NCBI GenBank assembly: GCA_020853755.1
Contig: JADYYG010000022.1
Span: 1-43,804 of the forward strand
From: Dehalococcoidia bacterium
Lineage (GTDB): Bacteria; Chloroflexota; Dehalococcoidia; Tepidiformales; Tepidiformaceae
Direction of reading: 5' to 3'
DNA length: 43,804 nucleotides
Positions within the stretch are counted from its first letter, which is position 1. The number at the start of each line of letters is the position of its first letter. The translations under genes and the position numbers were made by a program. This document shows positions 16,797 through 26,327 of this stretch, piece by piece. The notes beneath the pieces are model-generated. The model had not been told where the DNA came from. It did no database searches and worked only from the letters and a program-made list of their open reading frames with translations.

Positions 16797-18527
16797 ATGA
16801 TCCGGCTACTCACGACACACCTGCGGCCGTACCGGAACTGGATGCTCGCGGTGTTTGTGTTGCAGGGCATCCAGGCCGTCGCCTCGCTTTTCCTGCCATC
16901 CCTCAGTGCGGACATCATCGACAAAGGCGTCCTCCGCGGTAACACGCACTACATCTGGCAGGCGGGCGGCGTGATGCTGGGCGTAACCGCTATCCAGGCT
17001 GCGTTCGCCATCTCGGCCGTGTATTGCGCCTCCCGGCTTTCGATGGGATTCGGCCGTGACGTGCGCACCGCCCTCTTCCACCGGGTGACCAACTTTTCGG
17101 CGAAAGAGGTCAACCTCTTCGGCGCGCCTTCGCTCATCACGCGCATCACAAACGACGTCCAGCAAGTGCAGATGCTGATCCTGATGACCTGCACGATGGT
17201 GGTCGCGGCGCCGATCACGGTCGTCTTCGGCGTCTTCATGGCCATGCGCCAGGACATCGGGATGTCGTGGCTTCTGGCGGTCAGCCTGCCGGTGCTCGTC
17301 GGTATCCTCAGTGTGGTTATTTCGAAGATGGTGCCGAAGTTCCGGCTCATGCAGGAGCGGCTCGACAACCTGAACGGCGTGCTCCGCGGCCAGATCACCG
17401 GCATGCGCGTCATCCGCGCCTTCGTCCGCGAACCGATAGAGACGCGGCGGTTCCACGAGGTCAACCAGGAACTGACCGACACGTCGCTCCAGGCCGGGCG
17501 GCTGATGGCGCTGATGTTCCCGACCATGAACCTCGTCGTCAGTTCTTCGAGTATCGCCGTCGTCTGGGTCGGCGGGCACCGCATCCAGGCGGGCGATACC
17601 TCGATCGGGGCGCTCGTCGCCTTCCTCACCTACCTCACGCTGATTATGTCCGCCGTGATGATGGCGACGATGACTGCGACGATGGCCCCGCGCGCTGCCG
17701 TCTCCGCCGGCCGCATCCAGGAAGTGCTGACGACCGACAGTTCGGTGAGGCCGCCAGCGTCACCGCGGAGCGACGTGACCGTCCGCGGCCTGCTCGAGTT
17801 CCGGGATGTCACCTTCCGCTACCCCGGCGCCGAACACCCCGTGCTCCAGGACATCACCTTCACCTCGCAGCCGGGGCAAACGACGGCCATCATCGGCAGT
17901 ACCGGTTCGGGCAAGACGAGCCTGGTGAACCTGGCCGCGCGGCTTTTCGACGTCAGTTCCGGGCAGGTGCTGTTCGACGGCATCGACGTGCGCGAGATCG
18001 ACCCCGAGATCCTCTGGCAGCGCGTTGGCGTGGTCCCCCAGAAGCCGTATCTCTTTGCCGGCACCGTGCGGAGCAACCTTCGCTACGGCAAGCCAGACGC
18101 CACCGACGACGAGATCTGGCAGGCCCTCGAAGTGGCCCAGGCGGCGGACTTCGTGAGCAACATGCCGGGCGGGCTCGATGCCGAAATCTCCCAGGGCGGC
18201 GTCAACGTCTCGGGCGGCCAGCGCCAGCGGCTGGCCATGGCCCGCGCCCTCGTCCGCAAGCCCGAACTCTACCTGTTCGACGACTCGTTCTCGGCGCTCG
18301 ACCTCGCGACGGACGCCCGGCTCCGCGCCGCGCTCGTCCCCTACGCCCGCGATGCCAGCGTGGTCATCGTCGCCCAGCGCTTCAGCACCATCATCCACGC
18401 GGACCAGATCATCGTGCTCGAAGACGGGGAGATGGTTGGCCTCGGCACCCACGAGGAACTGCTGAAGACCTGCCAGACCTATGCCGAAATCGTGGAATCC
18501 CAGGTTGGCCAGGGGGTGCCGGCATGA
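16797..18527 (+). CDS. ABC exporter half-transporter, degenerate ATPase site
   Basis: 576 residues: six TM helices (1-310) then an ATPase domain with Walker A GSTGSGKTS (367-375), signature VSGGQ (471-475) and Walker B LYLFDD (491-496). The residue after the Walker B Asp is Asp (D496), not the catalytic Glu. The next gene starts inside this stop codon (ATGA) and has the complementary pattern, so the two form a heterodimeric type IV exporter of the TM287/288 or BmrCD type, in which one ATP site is non-hydrolytic. The substrate (drug, lipid or peptide) is unknown. ATG 16797 follows GGAAGAGAGA. Confidence 0.93.
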   Translation: MIRLLTTHLRPYRNWMLAVFVLQGIQAVASLFLPSLSADIIDKGVLRGNTHYIWQAGGVMLGVTAIQAAFAISAVYCASRLSMGFGRDVRTALFHRVTNFSAKEVNLFGAPSLITRITNDVQQVQMLILMTCTMVVAAPITVVFGVFMAMRQDIGMSWLLAVSLPVLVGILSVVISKMVPKFRLMQERLDNLNGVLRGQITGMRVIRAFVREPIETRRFHEVNQELTDTSLQAGRLMALMFPTMNLVVSSSSIAVVWVGGHRIQAGDTSIGALVAFLTYLTLIMSAVMMATMTATMAPRAAVSAGRIQEVLTTDSSVRPPASPRSDVTVRGLLEFRDVTFRYPGAEHPVLQDITFTSQPGQTTAIIGSTGSGKTSLVNLAARLFDVSSGQVLFDGIDVREIDPEILWQRVGVVPQKPYLFAGTVRSNLRYGKPDATDDEIWQALEVAQAADFVSNMPGGLDAEISQGGVNVSGGQRQRLAMARALVRKPELYLFDDSFSALDLATDARLRAALVPYARDASVVIVAQRFSTIIHADQIIVLEDGEMVGLGTHEELLKTCQTYAEIVESQVGQGVPA

Positions 18528-20401
18528 CCATGCGTCCGGGACCGGGACAGGCGCGGGGCCAGGGAGGGCGACCGCCCGAAGGCAGCCAATCGGGCATGCG
18601 CATGGGTTCTTTCGGCATGCCCACCGAAAAGTCCAAGAACTTCGGCGGCACAACGCGCCGGCTGCTCGGCCACCTGAAGCCGGAACGCAACCTGGTCGTC
18701 GTCGCCGTGCTCATGACCATCTGCAGCGTCTCGATGGCGGTCCTCCTGCCGAAGGTGCTGGCCAGCGGGACCGATGTCATCGTCAAAGCGGTGATGACCC
18801 GCCAGGACGTCGATTTCGACCATCTTGGGCGGCTGCTGCTGCTCGCGGCGGGGCTGCTCGCCGCCTCCTGGGCGCTCCAGTACAGCATGTCCTACCTGAT
18901 GGCCGGGGTTGTCCAGCGCACGATGTACCGCCTCCGCCGGGACGTCGAAACGAAGCTGAACAACCTGCCCTTGAGCTACATCGACCGGGCGCACCGGGGC
19001 GACCTGCTCAGCCGCGTCACGAACGACATCGACAACATCGCCATGACGCTCCAGCAGACGCTCTCGCAACTCCTCATGCAGACCCTCACGCTCGTCGGCA
19101 CGGTCGCGATGATGTTCTGGATCTCCTGGGAGCTCTCGCTCATCGCCTGCGTCACCATTCCGGTCTCGATGGGCCTGATGAAGGGCATCGCCGCGCGCTC
19201 CCGGCCGCGCTTCGTGGCCCAGTGGGGGCACACCGGCGCGCTCAACGCCCAGGTCGAAGAGACCTTCACCGGGCACGCCATTGTCAAGGCGTTCGGCCGC
19301 CAGCGGGAAGTCGAGCGCGTTTTCGAGCAGACAAACAACCGGCTGTACGAAGCGAGCTTCGGGGCCCAGTTCGTCTCCGGCATCATCCAGCCGGCAACAA
19401 TGCTCGTCGGCAACCTGAACTTCGTCGCCATCGCCGTCATCGGCGGAATCCGCGTTGCTCACGGCGCGATGACCATCGGCGACATCCAGGCGTTCATCCA
19501 GTATTCGCGCCAGTTCTCCATGCCGATGTCCTGGATCGGCTCGATGGTCAACCAGTTCCAATCGGGCATCGCCTCCGCCGAGCGCGTCTTCGAGCTGCTC
19601 GATGCGACCGAACAGACCTCCGACGTGTCGGCATACGACCCGGCGACGGAAACGCCCGGCCGGGTCGCCTTCGAACACGTGTCGTTCTCGTACAACCCGG
19701 AGCGCCCGCTCATCACCGACCTTTCGCTCGTGGCCGAACCGGGGAGCACCGTCGCCATCGTCGGCCCAACCGGTGCGGGCAAAACGACCCTCGTGAACCT
19801 GATCATGCGCTTCTACGAACTGAACAGCGGGCGCATCACGATCGACGGCCGGGATATCGCGAAGGTGCCGCGCCAGGAGTTGCGTTCGCTCATCGGCATG
19901 GTGCTGCAGGACACGTGGCTGTTCCCCGGCACCATCCGCGAGAACATCGCCTACGGAAACCTCGACGCCACTGATGACGAGGTGCGCGCCGCCGCCCGCG
20001 CGACCTACGTCGACCGGTTCGTCCACTCCCTTCCGGACGGGTACGAGACCCGCATCGACGACGAAGGCAGCTCCGTCAGCGCGGGCGAACGCCAGCTCAT
20101 CACCATCGCACGGGCGTTCCTCGCCGACCGGCCCATCCTGATCCTCGACGAGGCGACGAGTTCCGTGGACACCCGCACCGAAGTGCTCATCCAGCACGCG
20201 ATGGCGGCGCTGCGCACGAACCGCACGAGCTTCGTCATCGCCCACCGGCTTTCCACCATCCGCGACGCCGACACGATCCTGGTGATGGAGAACGGCCAGA
20301 TTGTGGAGCAGGGCAACCACGCCGAACTGCTCGCCCGCGGCGGCGCTTACGCGAACCTGTACAACGCCCAGTTCGCCGGCGAAGTCGAAGAAGTGGCGTA
20401 G
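18524..20401 (+). CDS. ABC exporter half-transporter, canonical Walker B
   Basis: 625 residues, partner of the preceding gene with a 4-base ATGA overlap. A Gly/Pro/Met-rich cytosolic tail (1-42) precedes six TM helices (about 55-345). In the ATPase domain: Walker A GPTGAGKT (414-421), signature VSAGE (518-522, altered from SGGQ), Walker B LILDE (539-543) with the catalytic E543, H-loop AHRLST. The non-canonical signature faces the degenerate Walker B of the partner, leaving one active composite site, as in other heterodimeric exporters. The N-terminal tail is longer than usual. Confidence 0.93.
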   Translation: MTMRPGPGQARGQGGRPPEGSQSGMRMGSFGMPTEKSKNFGGTTRRLLGHLKPERNLVVVAVLMTICSVSMAVLLPKVLASGTDVIVKAVMTRQDVDFDHLGRLLLLAAGLLAASWALQYSMSYLMAGVVQRTMYRLRRDVETKLNNLPLSYIDRAHRGDLLSRVTNDIDNIAMTLQQTLSQLLMQTLTLVGTVAMMFWISWELSLIACVTIPVSMGLMKGIAARSRPRFVAQWGHTGALNAQVEETFTGHAIVKAFGRQREVERVFEQTNNRLYEASFGAQFVSGIIQPATMLVGNLNFVAIAVIGGIRVAHGAMTIGDIQAFIQYSRQFSMPMSWIGSMVNQFQSGIASAERVFELLDATEQTSDVSAYDPATETPGRVAFEHVSFSYNPERPLITDLSLVAEPGSTVAIVGPTGAGKTTLVNLIMRFYELNSGRITIDGRDIAKVPRQELRSLIGMVLQDTWLFPGTIRENIAYGNLDATDDEVRAAARATYVDRFVHSLPDGYETRIDDEGSSVSAGERQLITIARAFLADRPILILDEATSSVDTRTEVLIQHAMAALRTNRTSFVIAHRLSTIRDADTILVMENGQIVEQGNHAELLARGGAYANLYNAQFAGEVEEVA

Positions 20402-20435
20402 GCCGTCGCCAACCCACCACGACACCCCTTTCGCC

Positions 20436-20720
20436 AAGGCCCGCGCGTAAGCAAGGGCACGGTTCCACCACCACTCCCGCCAGGCATGCACCACAGCGCG
20501 TAAAGCGCCACCACGCAGGGAACCGCGCACGGCAGTAAGCGGATCGTGGCGTGCGCCAACGGTGGCCGTCCGGTCGAACCTTGGGCGCTTGCCGAGGGGT
20601 TGGGCCTCCCTGACGGTCGGATCTATGTGGGCGTTCGCGCCGCATCACCGGCGTCCGAGGTGGCTACCGGCTGACAGCGTGGCCCGTGGGCGATCCGCTC
20701 GCTGCCGCGCGCGGTTCCCT
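20436..20720. repeat. REPIN-like composite repeat, copy 2 (gene-free region 20402-20778)
   Basis: Between the ABC exporter and purQ. Module A (AAGGCCCGCGCGTAAGCAAG, 20436-20458, minus orientation) lies just left of two facing module-B arms, 20517-20546 and 20691-20720, which match at 27 of 30 positions and enclose 144 nt. The outer flanks also mirror each other (CCACCAC tracts and TTCGCC). Apart from this and the purQ -10 box I see nothing else in the 377-nt interval, notably no purS gene. Confidence 0.75.
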
Positions 20721-20766
20721 TACCACCACCACTTCGCCACCCCCCGCCTGTACGTGGCTGCCCCGC

Positions 20767-20772
20767 TACACT
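20767..20772 (+). promoter_or_regulatory. -10 box of leaderless purQ transcript
   Basis: TACACT followed by 6 nt and the purQ ATG. There is no Shine-Dalgarno sequence before the ATG, so the mRNA probably starts at or next to the A of the start codon. Confidence 0.55.
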
Positions 20773-20778
20773 GGGCGC

Positions 20779-21480
20779 ATGAAGTTCGCCATCGTCCGCT
20801 TCCCCGGGACCTGGAGCGACCGTGACTGCTATCACGTCCTCCACAACGTGCTCGAACAACAGGCCGAGATCATCTGGCACCGCGAGACCGACCTCTCGCG
20901 CTTCGACGCCGTGGTCCTGCCCGGCGGCTTTTCGTATGGCGACTACCTGCGCACCGGCGCCATCGCCCGGTTCTCGCCGGTCATGGAAGCGGTCACCACG
21001 TTCGCCGAAGCCGGAAAGCCGGTCATCGGCATCTGCAACGGGTTCCAGGTGCTGTGCGAAAGCCACCTCCTGCCCGGCGCGCTGATTCGCAACCAGAGCC
21101 TGCAGTTCCGCTGCGAATGGGCGTATTTGCGGCGCGAGGGCGGCGCCACCCCCTGGGCCGACGGCATCCGCGACGGCGAGGTCATCCGCGTGCCCATCAG
21201 CCACGGCGAGGGCAACTACTTTGCCGACAACCGCACACTCGACGAACTCGAACTGCGCGGGCGCGTCGTCTTCCGGTACTGCGAAGCCAGCGGCGAAGTA
21301 ACGCCGGCCTCGAACCCGAACGGCAGCGCCCGCAACATCGCGGGCATCATCAACGCCCGTGGCAACGTCCTCGGCATGATGCCCCACCCGGAACGTGCCG
21401 GCGAAGAGTTGGTCGGCGGCAGCGACGGCAACCGGATGTGGGAATCGCTCATCGGCCAGGCGGTCGCGGCAGTGCGGTAG
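20779..21480 (+). CDS. purQ: phosphoribosylformylglycinamidine synthase subunit PurQ (glutaminase)
   Basis: 233-residue class I glutamine amidotransferase subunit of FGAM synthase (purine biosynthesis step 4); it supplies ammonia to PurL. Nucleophile C86 in GICNGFQVL, with H203 and E205 in MMPHPER completing the triad; FPGTWSDRD near the start and PGGFSYGDYLR (48-58) are family hallmarks. The start is at ATG 20779, directly after a leaderless-type -10 box. purL lies 2.3 kb downstream on the same strand, with two DUF4389 genes between them. The small PurS subunit expected with this PurQ/PurL type is not in the window. Confidence 0.96.
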   Translation: MKFAIVRFPGTWSDRDCYHVLHNVLEQQAEIIWHRETDLSRFDAVVLPGGFSYGDYLRTGAIARFSPVMEAVTTFAEAGKPVIGICNGFQVLCESHLLPGALIRNQSLQFRCEWAYLRREGGATPWADGIRDGEVIRVPISHGEGNYFADNRTLDELELRGRVVFRYCEASGEVTPASNPNGSARNIAGIINARGNVLGMMPHPERAGEELVGGSDGNRMWESLIGQAVAAVR

Positions 21481-21581
21481 CTGCTGGCGTCGCGGGGCTC
21501 GGTCCCCGCTTGCTGGCGCGCGATTGGCGGGGTGGTTCGTAAGCGGGCGCGGAGGCCCGCGACTCCAGTTCCTTGCAATTC

Positions 21582-21611
21582 TTTACACAACAGTGTGAGC
21601 GGGCGTACAAC
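21582..21611 (+). promoter_or_regulatory. promoter of the first DUF4389 gene
   Basis: -35 TTTACA (21582-21587), 18-nt spacer, -10 TACAAC (21606-21611). Transcription would start near 21618, leaving about 45 nt of leader before ATG 21663, which has GAGGAG 9 nt upstream. Confidence 0.5.
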
Positions 21612-21662
21612 ATGGCCACGGCGCGGGTCCGGTTCACGCGGCCGGCCGAGGAGCTCAGAGAG

Positions 21663-22247
21663 ATGAGCGTGTCTGCCCCCGCCTACCCGTTCGCCCTCGA
21701 CGTCGACCCACCAGAGAAGCAGAGCCGCCTGACGGTGTTCTTCCGGCTCATCATGCTCATCCCTCACGCCATCATCCTCGAGTTCCTGCTCGCCGCCGCC
21801 TACGTCGTGATGATCCTCGCCTGGTTCATCATCCTCATCACCGGGAAGCTGCCGGGCGGCCTGGGGAACTTCGTGCTCGGCTCGTTGCACTGGCTGACCC
21901 GCTACGGCGGTTACGCCTGGCTGCTGACCGGCAAGTACCCGCCGTTCGCACTCGGCGAAGACAGCAATTACCCGGTTCGTCTCTCCGGAGAGGTGCAAAC
22001 CGAAGGCCGAAGCCGGGTCACGGTGTTCTTCCGGATGCTGATGATCATCCCGCACGTCATCGTGCTGTACTTCCTCAACATCGCGCTCAGCGTGGTCGTG
22101 CTCATTTCGTGGATCGTCGCCCTGTTCACGGGGTCCGTGCCGGCCGGGCTGCACGGCTTCATCGCCGGGTTCCTGCGCTGGCAGACGAGGCTCGGCGCCT
22201 ACGCGATGCTCCTGACCGACCAGTACCCGCCATTCAGCATGAGCTAG
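21663..22247 (+). CDS. DUF4389 membrane protein (two tandem repeats)
   Basis: 194 residues comprising two DUF4389 units (about 7-98 and 103-192). Each has the pattern YP-x-L-x(7-12)-SRxTVFFR, two TM helices, a GxxPxGL turn, a W-x-TRxGxYAxLLT stretch and a YPPF end. The repeats are internally homologous, implying duplication. The function of the family is unknown. The start is ATG 21663 because of the GAGGAG site; ATG 21612 and an ATG at 21573 are in frame but would overlap the candidate promoter. It is followed 61 nt later by a larger DUF4389 protein. Confidence 0.8.
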   Translation: MSVSAPAYPFALDVDPPEKQSRLTVFFRLIMLIPHAIILEFLLAAAYVVMILAWFIILITGKLPGGLGNFVLGSLHWLTRYGGYAWLLTGKYPPFALGEDSNYPVRLSGEVQTEGRSRVTVFFRMLMIIPHVIVLYFLNIALSVVVLISWIVALFTGSVPAGLHGFIAGFLRWQTRLGAYAMLLTDQYPPFSMS

Positions 22248-22308
22248 TGCCGAAGGGCGCTTCGAGTACGATCTGGTTCGCGGCCGATTCGGCCCTCGGA
22301 GCGCCCCG

Positions 22309-23709
22309 ATGAGCACGCCGCCCGGCGAAGAAGGCCCGTCCACCAACCCGCCCGCGGGCGAAACGTGGTCGTGGGAGTCTCATGGTCCCGGTGATCGTCC
22401 TCCAGCGGCGCCCGGCACGCCCGAGCTACCGGAAACGCCGGGCCTTCGCTGGGAGGGCGGCGCGCCCACTTCGCCCGATGCACCGCCGGCGCCAGCCGCG
22501 CCGGGCAAGGTCGACCCGTTCGCATCGACCGTTGTCACCGGGACCCTCGACGCAGCTCCCACTCCGGCGCCGGCCGAAGAGGGCTACCCGGCCCGGTTCG
22601 ACGTCGAATACCCCGACCGGCTGAGCCGCTGGAAGGCGCTCCTCCGGCCGTTTCTCGTGCTGCCGCCGCTTCTCGCTGCCTCGCTCATCTACTACCTGCT
22701 CTACCTCGGTGTCCTCGCCGGGTACATGACGGTCTTCTGGAAGAAGAAGTACCCCGACTGGCTGTTCCAGGCGAACGCCGGCGCGATGGGCTTCCTCGCC
22801 CGGACAACCGCCTACGCGCTGCTCCTCACGGACCGCTACCCGTCGTTCGGACCCGAAGGTTCGCCCGTACGGCTGGAGTTCGACCAGCCGCCATCCGGGC
22901 GCCTGAGCCGATGGCGCGTCCTCTTCTGGAAAAGCGTGCTCCTCTTCCCGATGGCCATCGTGCTGTACTTCCTCTGGCTCGCGGTGATGGTCGTGAGCGT
23001 GCTCGCCTGGTTCGCTGTCCTCATCACCGGCAGCCACCCGCGCGGGCTGTTCCAGTTCAGCGTGGGCGTGCAGCGCTGGTCGTGGCGCATGCTCGCCTAC
23101 CAGTCCTCGTTCAACGACCGCTACCCGCCCTACGCGCTTTCGAACGACGCCGGGCCTGGGAGCAAGGGTTCAGTCGTTATCAATGGCGTCATTGGCGGCG
23201 TGCTGGCGGCCGGCTACGCGGCGCTCATCATTGCGGCCATCGCCACCGCGAACGACCACGCCACGGAACGGGTGAGCTATGCCCAGCTGCTCGCTGGGCG
23301 CGGCCAGGTGTCCCACCACTTCGACTCCGGCGGCGGAGACGGCGTGACGCTCCGGCTCACCAGCGCCGTCGACCCCGGTGACGAACTCATCCAGATCATC
23401 CGCCCGGCAAGGGGCGAGCGAATTGTGGTGGTTCGCTGGACCGTTTCGAACGAATCGAACCTGAGCGCGCAGATCGCCGGCGGCGCAGCACGGATGGAAT
23501 ACCGCTATAGCGACCGTGGCAAGACGAAGACGAAGACTGAAGACGCCGAATTCATCGGCGTGAACAACGTCTCGGCGCCTGCGATGCTCCGCGAAGGCGG
23601 GGACGCCGTCGTCCAGGCGGTCTTCGTCGTGCCGGATGACGCCGAGCCAACAGCGATCTGGTTCCAGGACGGCTTCGCGCATGGCGGCGTGAAGTACGAA
23701 CTCCGCTGA
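22309..23709 (+). CDS. DUF4389 membrane protein with C-terminal exported beta domain
   Basis: 466 residues. An N-terminal Pro/Ala/Gly-rich disordered tail (1-90) leads into two DUF4389 units (about 95-182 and 183-275, the second ending DRYPPYALS), then one more TM helix (about 285-312) and an extracytoplasmic beta domain (about 320-466) that resembles DUF4352-type Ig-like domains (VVVRWTVSNESN). GGAG lies 7 nt before ATG 22309. Sharing the DUF4389 domain with the previous gene suggests a joint membrane assembly; this is inference. Both genes sit between purQ and purL. Confidence 0.8.
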   Translation: MSTPPGEEGPSTNPPAGETWSWESHGPGDRPPAAPGTPELPETPGLRWEGGAPTSPDAPPAPAAPGKVDPFASTVVTGTLDAAPTPAPAEEGYPARFDVEYPDRLSRWKALLRPFLVLPPLLAASLIYYLLYLGVLAGYMTVFWKKKYPDWLFQANAGAMGFLARTTAYALLLTDRYPSFGPEGSPVRLEFDQPPSGRLSRWRVLFWKSVLLFPMAIVLYFLWLAVMVVSVLAWFAVLITGSHPRGLFQFSVGVQRWSWRMLAYQSSFNDRYPPYALSNDAGPGSKGSVVINGVIGGVLAAGYAALIIAAIATANDHATERVSYAQLLAGRGQVSHHFDSGGGDGVTLRLTSAVDPGDELIQIIRPARGERIVVVRWTVSNESNLSAQIAGGAARMEYRYSDRGKTKTKTEDAEFIGVNNVSAPAMLREGGDAVVQAVFVVPDDAEPTAIWFQDGFAHGGVKYELR

Positions 23710-23741
23710 GCGGCCGCGCACCCCGAAACGGCAAAGCCCCG

Positions 23742-23747
23742 TACCAT
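23742..23747 (+). promoter_or_regulatory. -10 box of leaderless purL transcript
   Basis: TACCAT, 7 nt, then the purL ATG; no Shine-Dalgarno sequence is present. Confidence 0.55.
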
Positions 23748-23754
23748 TAGGCCC

Positions 23755-25962
23755 ATGCCAGTTGACCAGGCCGCCCTCGACGCCGTCGCCCTTTCCCGAG
23801 CCGAATATGACGTGCTCGTCCAGCAACTCGGCCGCGAGCCGAACGAAGTCGAACTCGGGATGTTCGGCTCTCTCTGGAGCGAGCATTGCGGCTACAAGAA
23901 CAGCAAGCCGCTGCTCAAGCTGTTCCCCTCCGGCGGCGACCACATCCTGACCAAAGTTGGCGCCGAAAACGCGGGCGCGATCGACATCGGCGATGGGCTG
24001 TGCGTGGTCATGAAGGTCGAATCGCACAACCACCCGTCCGCCATCGAGCCGTACCAGGGCGCAGCCACCGGTGTCGGCGGCATCGTCCGCGACATCTTCG
24101 CGATGGGGGCGTACCCGGTCGCCATCCTCGATTCGCTCCGCTTCGGCCCGCCGGATGACCCGCAGAACCGCTTCCTCTTCGACGGCGTCGTTGCCGGTAT
24201 TGGTGGTTATGGCAACTGCCTGGGTATCCCAACCGTCGGCGGCGAAGTCCACTTCGCTTCCGCCTACAACGGCAACCCGCTGGTCAACGCGATGTGCGTC
24301 GGTATTGCCCAGACTGCCCGACTCCAGAGCGCCCGCGCCACCGGCGAAGGCAACGTCCTCCTCCTCGTCGGCGCCGATACGGGCCGGGACGGCATCCACG
24401 GCGCGAGCGGCCTCGCCAGCCGCACGGACCCGGAGGCGCGCTTCGAAGAGATGCGCCCGGCGGTCCAGGTGGGCAACCCGTTCATGGAAAAGCTCCTGAT
24501 GGAGGCCTGCTACGAACTCGCCTCGGAGCACGGCGACTGGATCGTCGGCCTCCAGGACCTGGGCGCGGCCGGCCTCACCAGTTCGGTCGTCGAATGCTGC
24601 GCGAAGGGCGGCTCCGGCGCGATCCTCGACCTCGAAAACGTGCCGCGCCGCGAACAGGGCATGACCCCGTACGAAGTGATGCTGTCCGAGAGCCAGGAGC
24701 GCATGCTCGTGGTCGCCCGGAAGGAGCACGTCGACGACGTGAAGGCGCTCTTCGACCACTGGGAACTGCACTGCGAACCCATCGGCGTGGTCACGAACAC
24801 GCGCGAGGTGGTCATCCGGGAGCACGGCGTCGAAGTCGCCCGGGTGCCGTTCGACATCGCGACCGAGCCGCCGCAATACCGCCGCAACGGCGTGCGCCCG
24901 CAAGAGCTGGCAGCGCTCAACACCTTCGACCTTGGTTCGCGGCCGGACCTTCGGCCTGCCGAGGCGACCGATGTGCTCCTTCGCCTGCTCGCCCGCCCGA
25001 ACATCGCTTCGAAGCGGGGCGTCTTCCGCCAGTACGACCACCAGGTGCTCAACAACACAGTCGTCCCGCCCGGCGGGGACGCGGCCGTGCTCCGCGTGCC
25101 GGGGACGAACAAGGGCTTCGCCGTCACGACGGACTGCAACGGCCGCCTCTGCTACCTCGACCCCTACGCAGGCGGCGCCATCGCCGTCGCCGAAGCGGCG
25201 CGCAACGTGGTCTGCACCGGCGCGACGCCGGTCGCCGTGACCGACTGCCTGAACTTCGGCAACCCGGAGAAGCTGGACGTCTATTACACGCTCGAACACG
25301 CCGTCCGGGGCATCGCCGAAGCGTGCCTCGTGTTCGGCACGCCCGTGGTCAGCGGCAACGTCTCGCTCTACAACGAAACGCAGGGCCGCCCGGTCTACCC
25401 GACGCCGGTGATCGGCATCCTCGGCATCATGGACGACGTTTCGAAGGCGCTCCGGGCCGGGTTCGAAGCGGCGGACCGCGAGATCTGGCTGCTCGGCGGG
25501 GGCCTCGAACAGAGTGTCGATGCGCTGGCCGGGAGCGAGTACCTCGAAGCCATTCAGGGGATGGTGGCTGGCCTTCCGCGCATCAACCTGGAGGCCGAAC
25601 GGCGGCTCCAGCAGCTGGTTCTGCGCGCCCACAGCGAGGGCCTGCTCGCTTCGGCCCACGACTGCTCCGACGGCGGCCTCGCGGTCGCGCTGGCCGAGTG
25701 CGTAATGCTTGGCGGGCACGGGTTCACGGGTGAGGCGGCGTTCACGGCCGGCCGGCTCGATGCGGCGCTCTTCGGCGAAGGACAGGGCCGGATCGTGGTG
25801 AGCCTCCAGCCGGGTTCAGCCGACCGCCTGCGCACGCTGGGCGCCGAAACCGGTGTCCCGGTGGCGAAGCTGGGCCAAACCGCCAGAGGCAGCGAATTCA
25901 CGCTGGGCCCCATCACGACGAACGCAGCGGCGATGCTGGCGGCGTACGAATCCCTGCTGTAG
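23755..25962 (+). CDS. purL: phosphoribosylformylglycinamidine synthase subunit PurL (small type)
   Basis: 735-residue ATP-dependent FGAM synthase synthetase subunit, of the short form that works with separate PurQ and PurS. Family marks: SEHCGYKNSKPLL near residues 42-54, VESHNHPSAIEPYQGAATGVGG near 85-106, DLGAAGLTSSV near 268-278, and the C-terminal half with DCSDGGLAVALAE near 635. Length is typical. The leaderless start at ATG 23755 is supported by the TACCAT box. A repeat element begins 14 bases after its stop. Confidence 0.97.
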   Translation: MPVDQAALDAVALSRAEYDVLVQQLGREPNEVELGMFGSLWSEHCGYKNSKPLLKLFPSGGDHILTKVGAENAGAIDIGDGLCVVMKVESHNHPSAIEPYQGAATGVGGIVRDIFAMGAYPVAILDSLRFGPPDDPQNRFLFDGVVAGIGGYGNCLGIPTVGGEVHFASAYNGNPLVNAMCVGIAQTARLQSARATGEGNVLLLVGADTGRDGIHGASGLASRTDPEARFEEMRPAVQVGNPFMEKLLMEACYELASEHGDWIVGLQDLGAAGLTSSVVECCAKGGSGAILDLENVPRREQGMTPYEVMLSESQERMLVVARKEHVDDVKALFDHWELHCEPIGVVTNTREVVIREHGVEVARVPFDIATEPPQYRRNGVRPQELAALNTFDLGSRPDLRPAEATDVLLRLLARPNIASKRGVFRQYDHQVLNNTVVPPGGDAAVLRVPGTNKGFAVTTDCNGRLCYLDPYAGGAIAVAEAARNVVCTGATPVAVTDCLNFGNPEKLDVYYTLEHAVRGIAEACLVFGTPVVSGNVSLYNETQGRPVYPTPVIGILGIMDDVSKALRAGFEAADREIWLLGGGLEQSVDALAGSEYLEAIQGMVAGLPRINLEAERRLQQLVLRAHSEGLLASAHDCSDGGLAVALAECVMLGGHGFTGEAAFTAGRLDAALFGEGQGRIVVSLQPGSADRLRTLGAETGVPVAKLGQTARGSEFTLGPITTNAAAMLAAYESLL

Positions 25963-25976
25963 CCCCCTGGTCAGTA

Positions 25977-26320
25977 AGGGAACCGCGAACGGAAGTGAGT
26001 GGATCGTGTCGCGCGCGGACAGTCGCGCGGTAGCCTGCGAGAAGTCGTGCCGGGCTGCTGCCTGGCCACCCTCCCGACTTCCGCCAAGGCCCGCGCGTAA
26101 GCAAGGGCGTGGTACTACACACCACCTCGGCAGGCGGCAGCCTGTGACGTGTCACGCCGGGCTGCCGCCGGCCGCCTCGCCTTGCTGACGATCCGCTCAC
26201 TGCCGTTCGCGGTTCCCTCGCCCGTGGTGGATCGTGCGGCGTGGTAAAATGTCAACCGGGTTGCTGTTCGGGACATGCCCTTGCTTACGCGCGGGCCTCG
26301 GCGAAAGTGCCGGTGGGTGT
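25977..26320. repeat. REPIN-like composite repeat, copy 3 (gene-free region 25963-26327)
   Basis: Facing module-B arms at 25977-26006 and 26189-26218 (28 of 30 match as reverse complements) enclose 182 nt that hold a minus-oriented module A (26086-26108). To the right a plus-oriented module A (26277-26298, GCCCTTGCTTACGCGCGGGC) with a TTCGGG-like lead-in follows. The locus fills the gap between the convergent purL and SDR genes, so it may also act as a transcription end. I saw no gene in it. Confidence 0.75.
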
Positions 26321-26327
26321 GAACGGC

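Noticed and set aside
18479..20530. 683-codon minus-strand frame opposite the ABC exporter
   Set aside because: Antisense shadow; composition is His/Asp/Arg-rich with no domain.
23170..25719. 849-codon minus-strand frame opposite purL
   Set aside because: Antisense shadow of purL codon bias.
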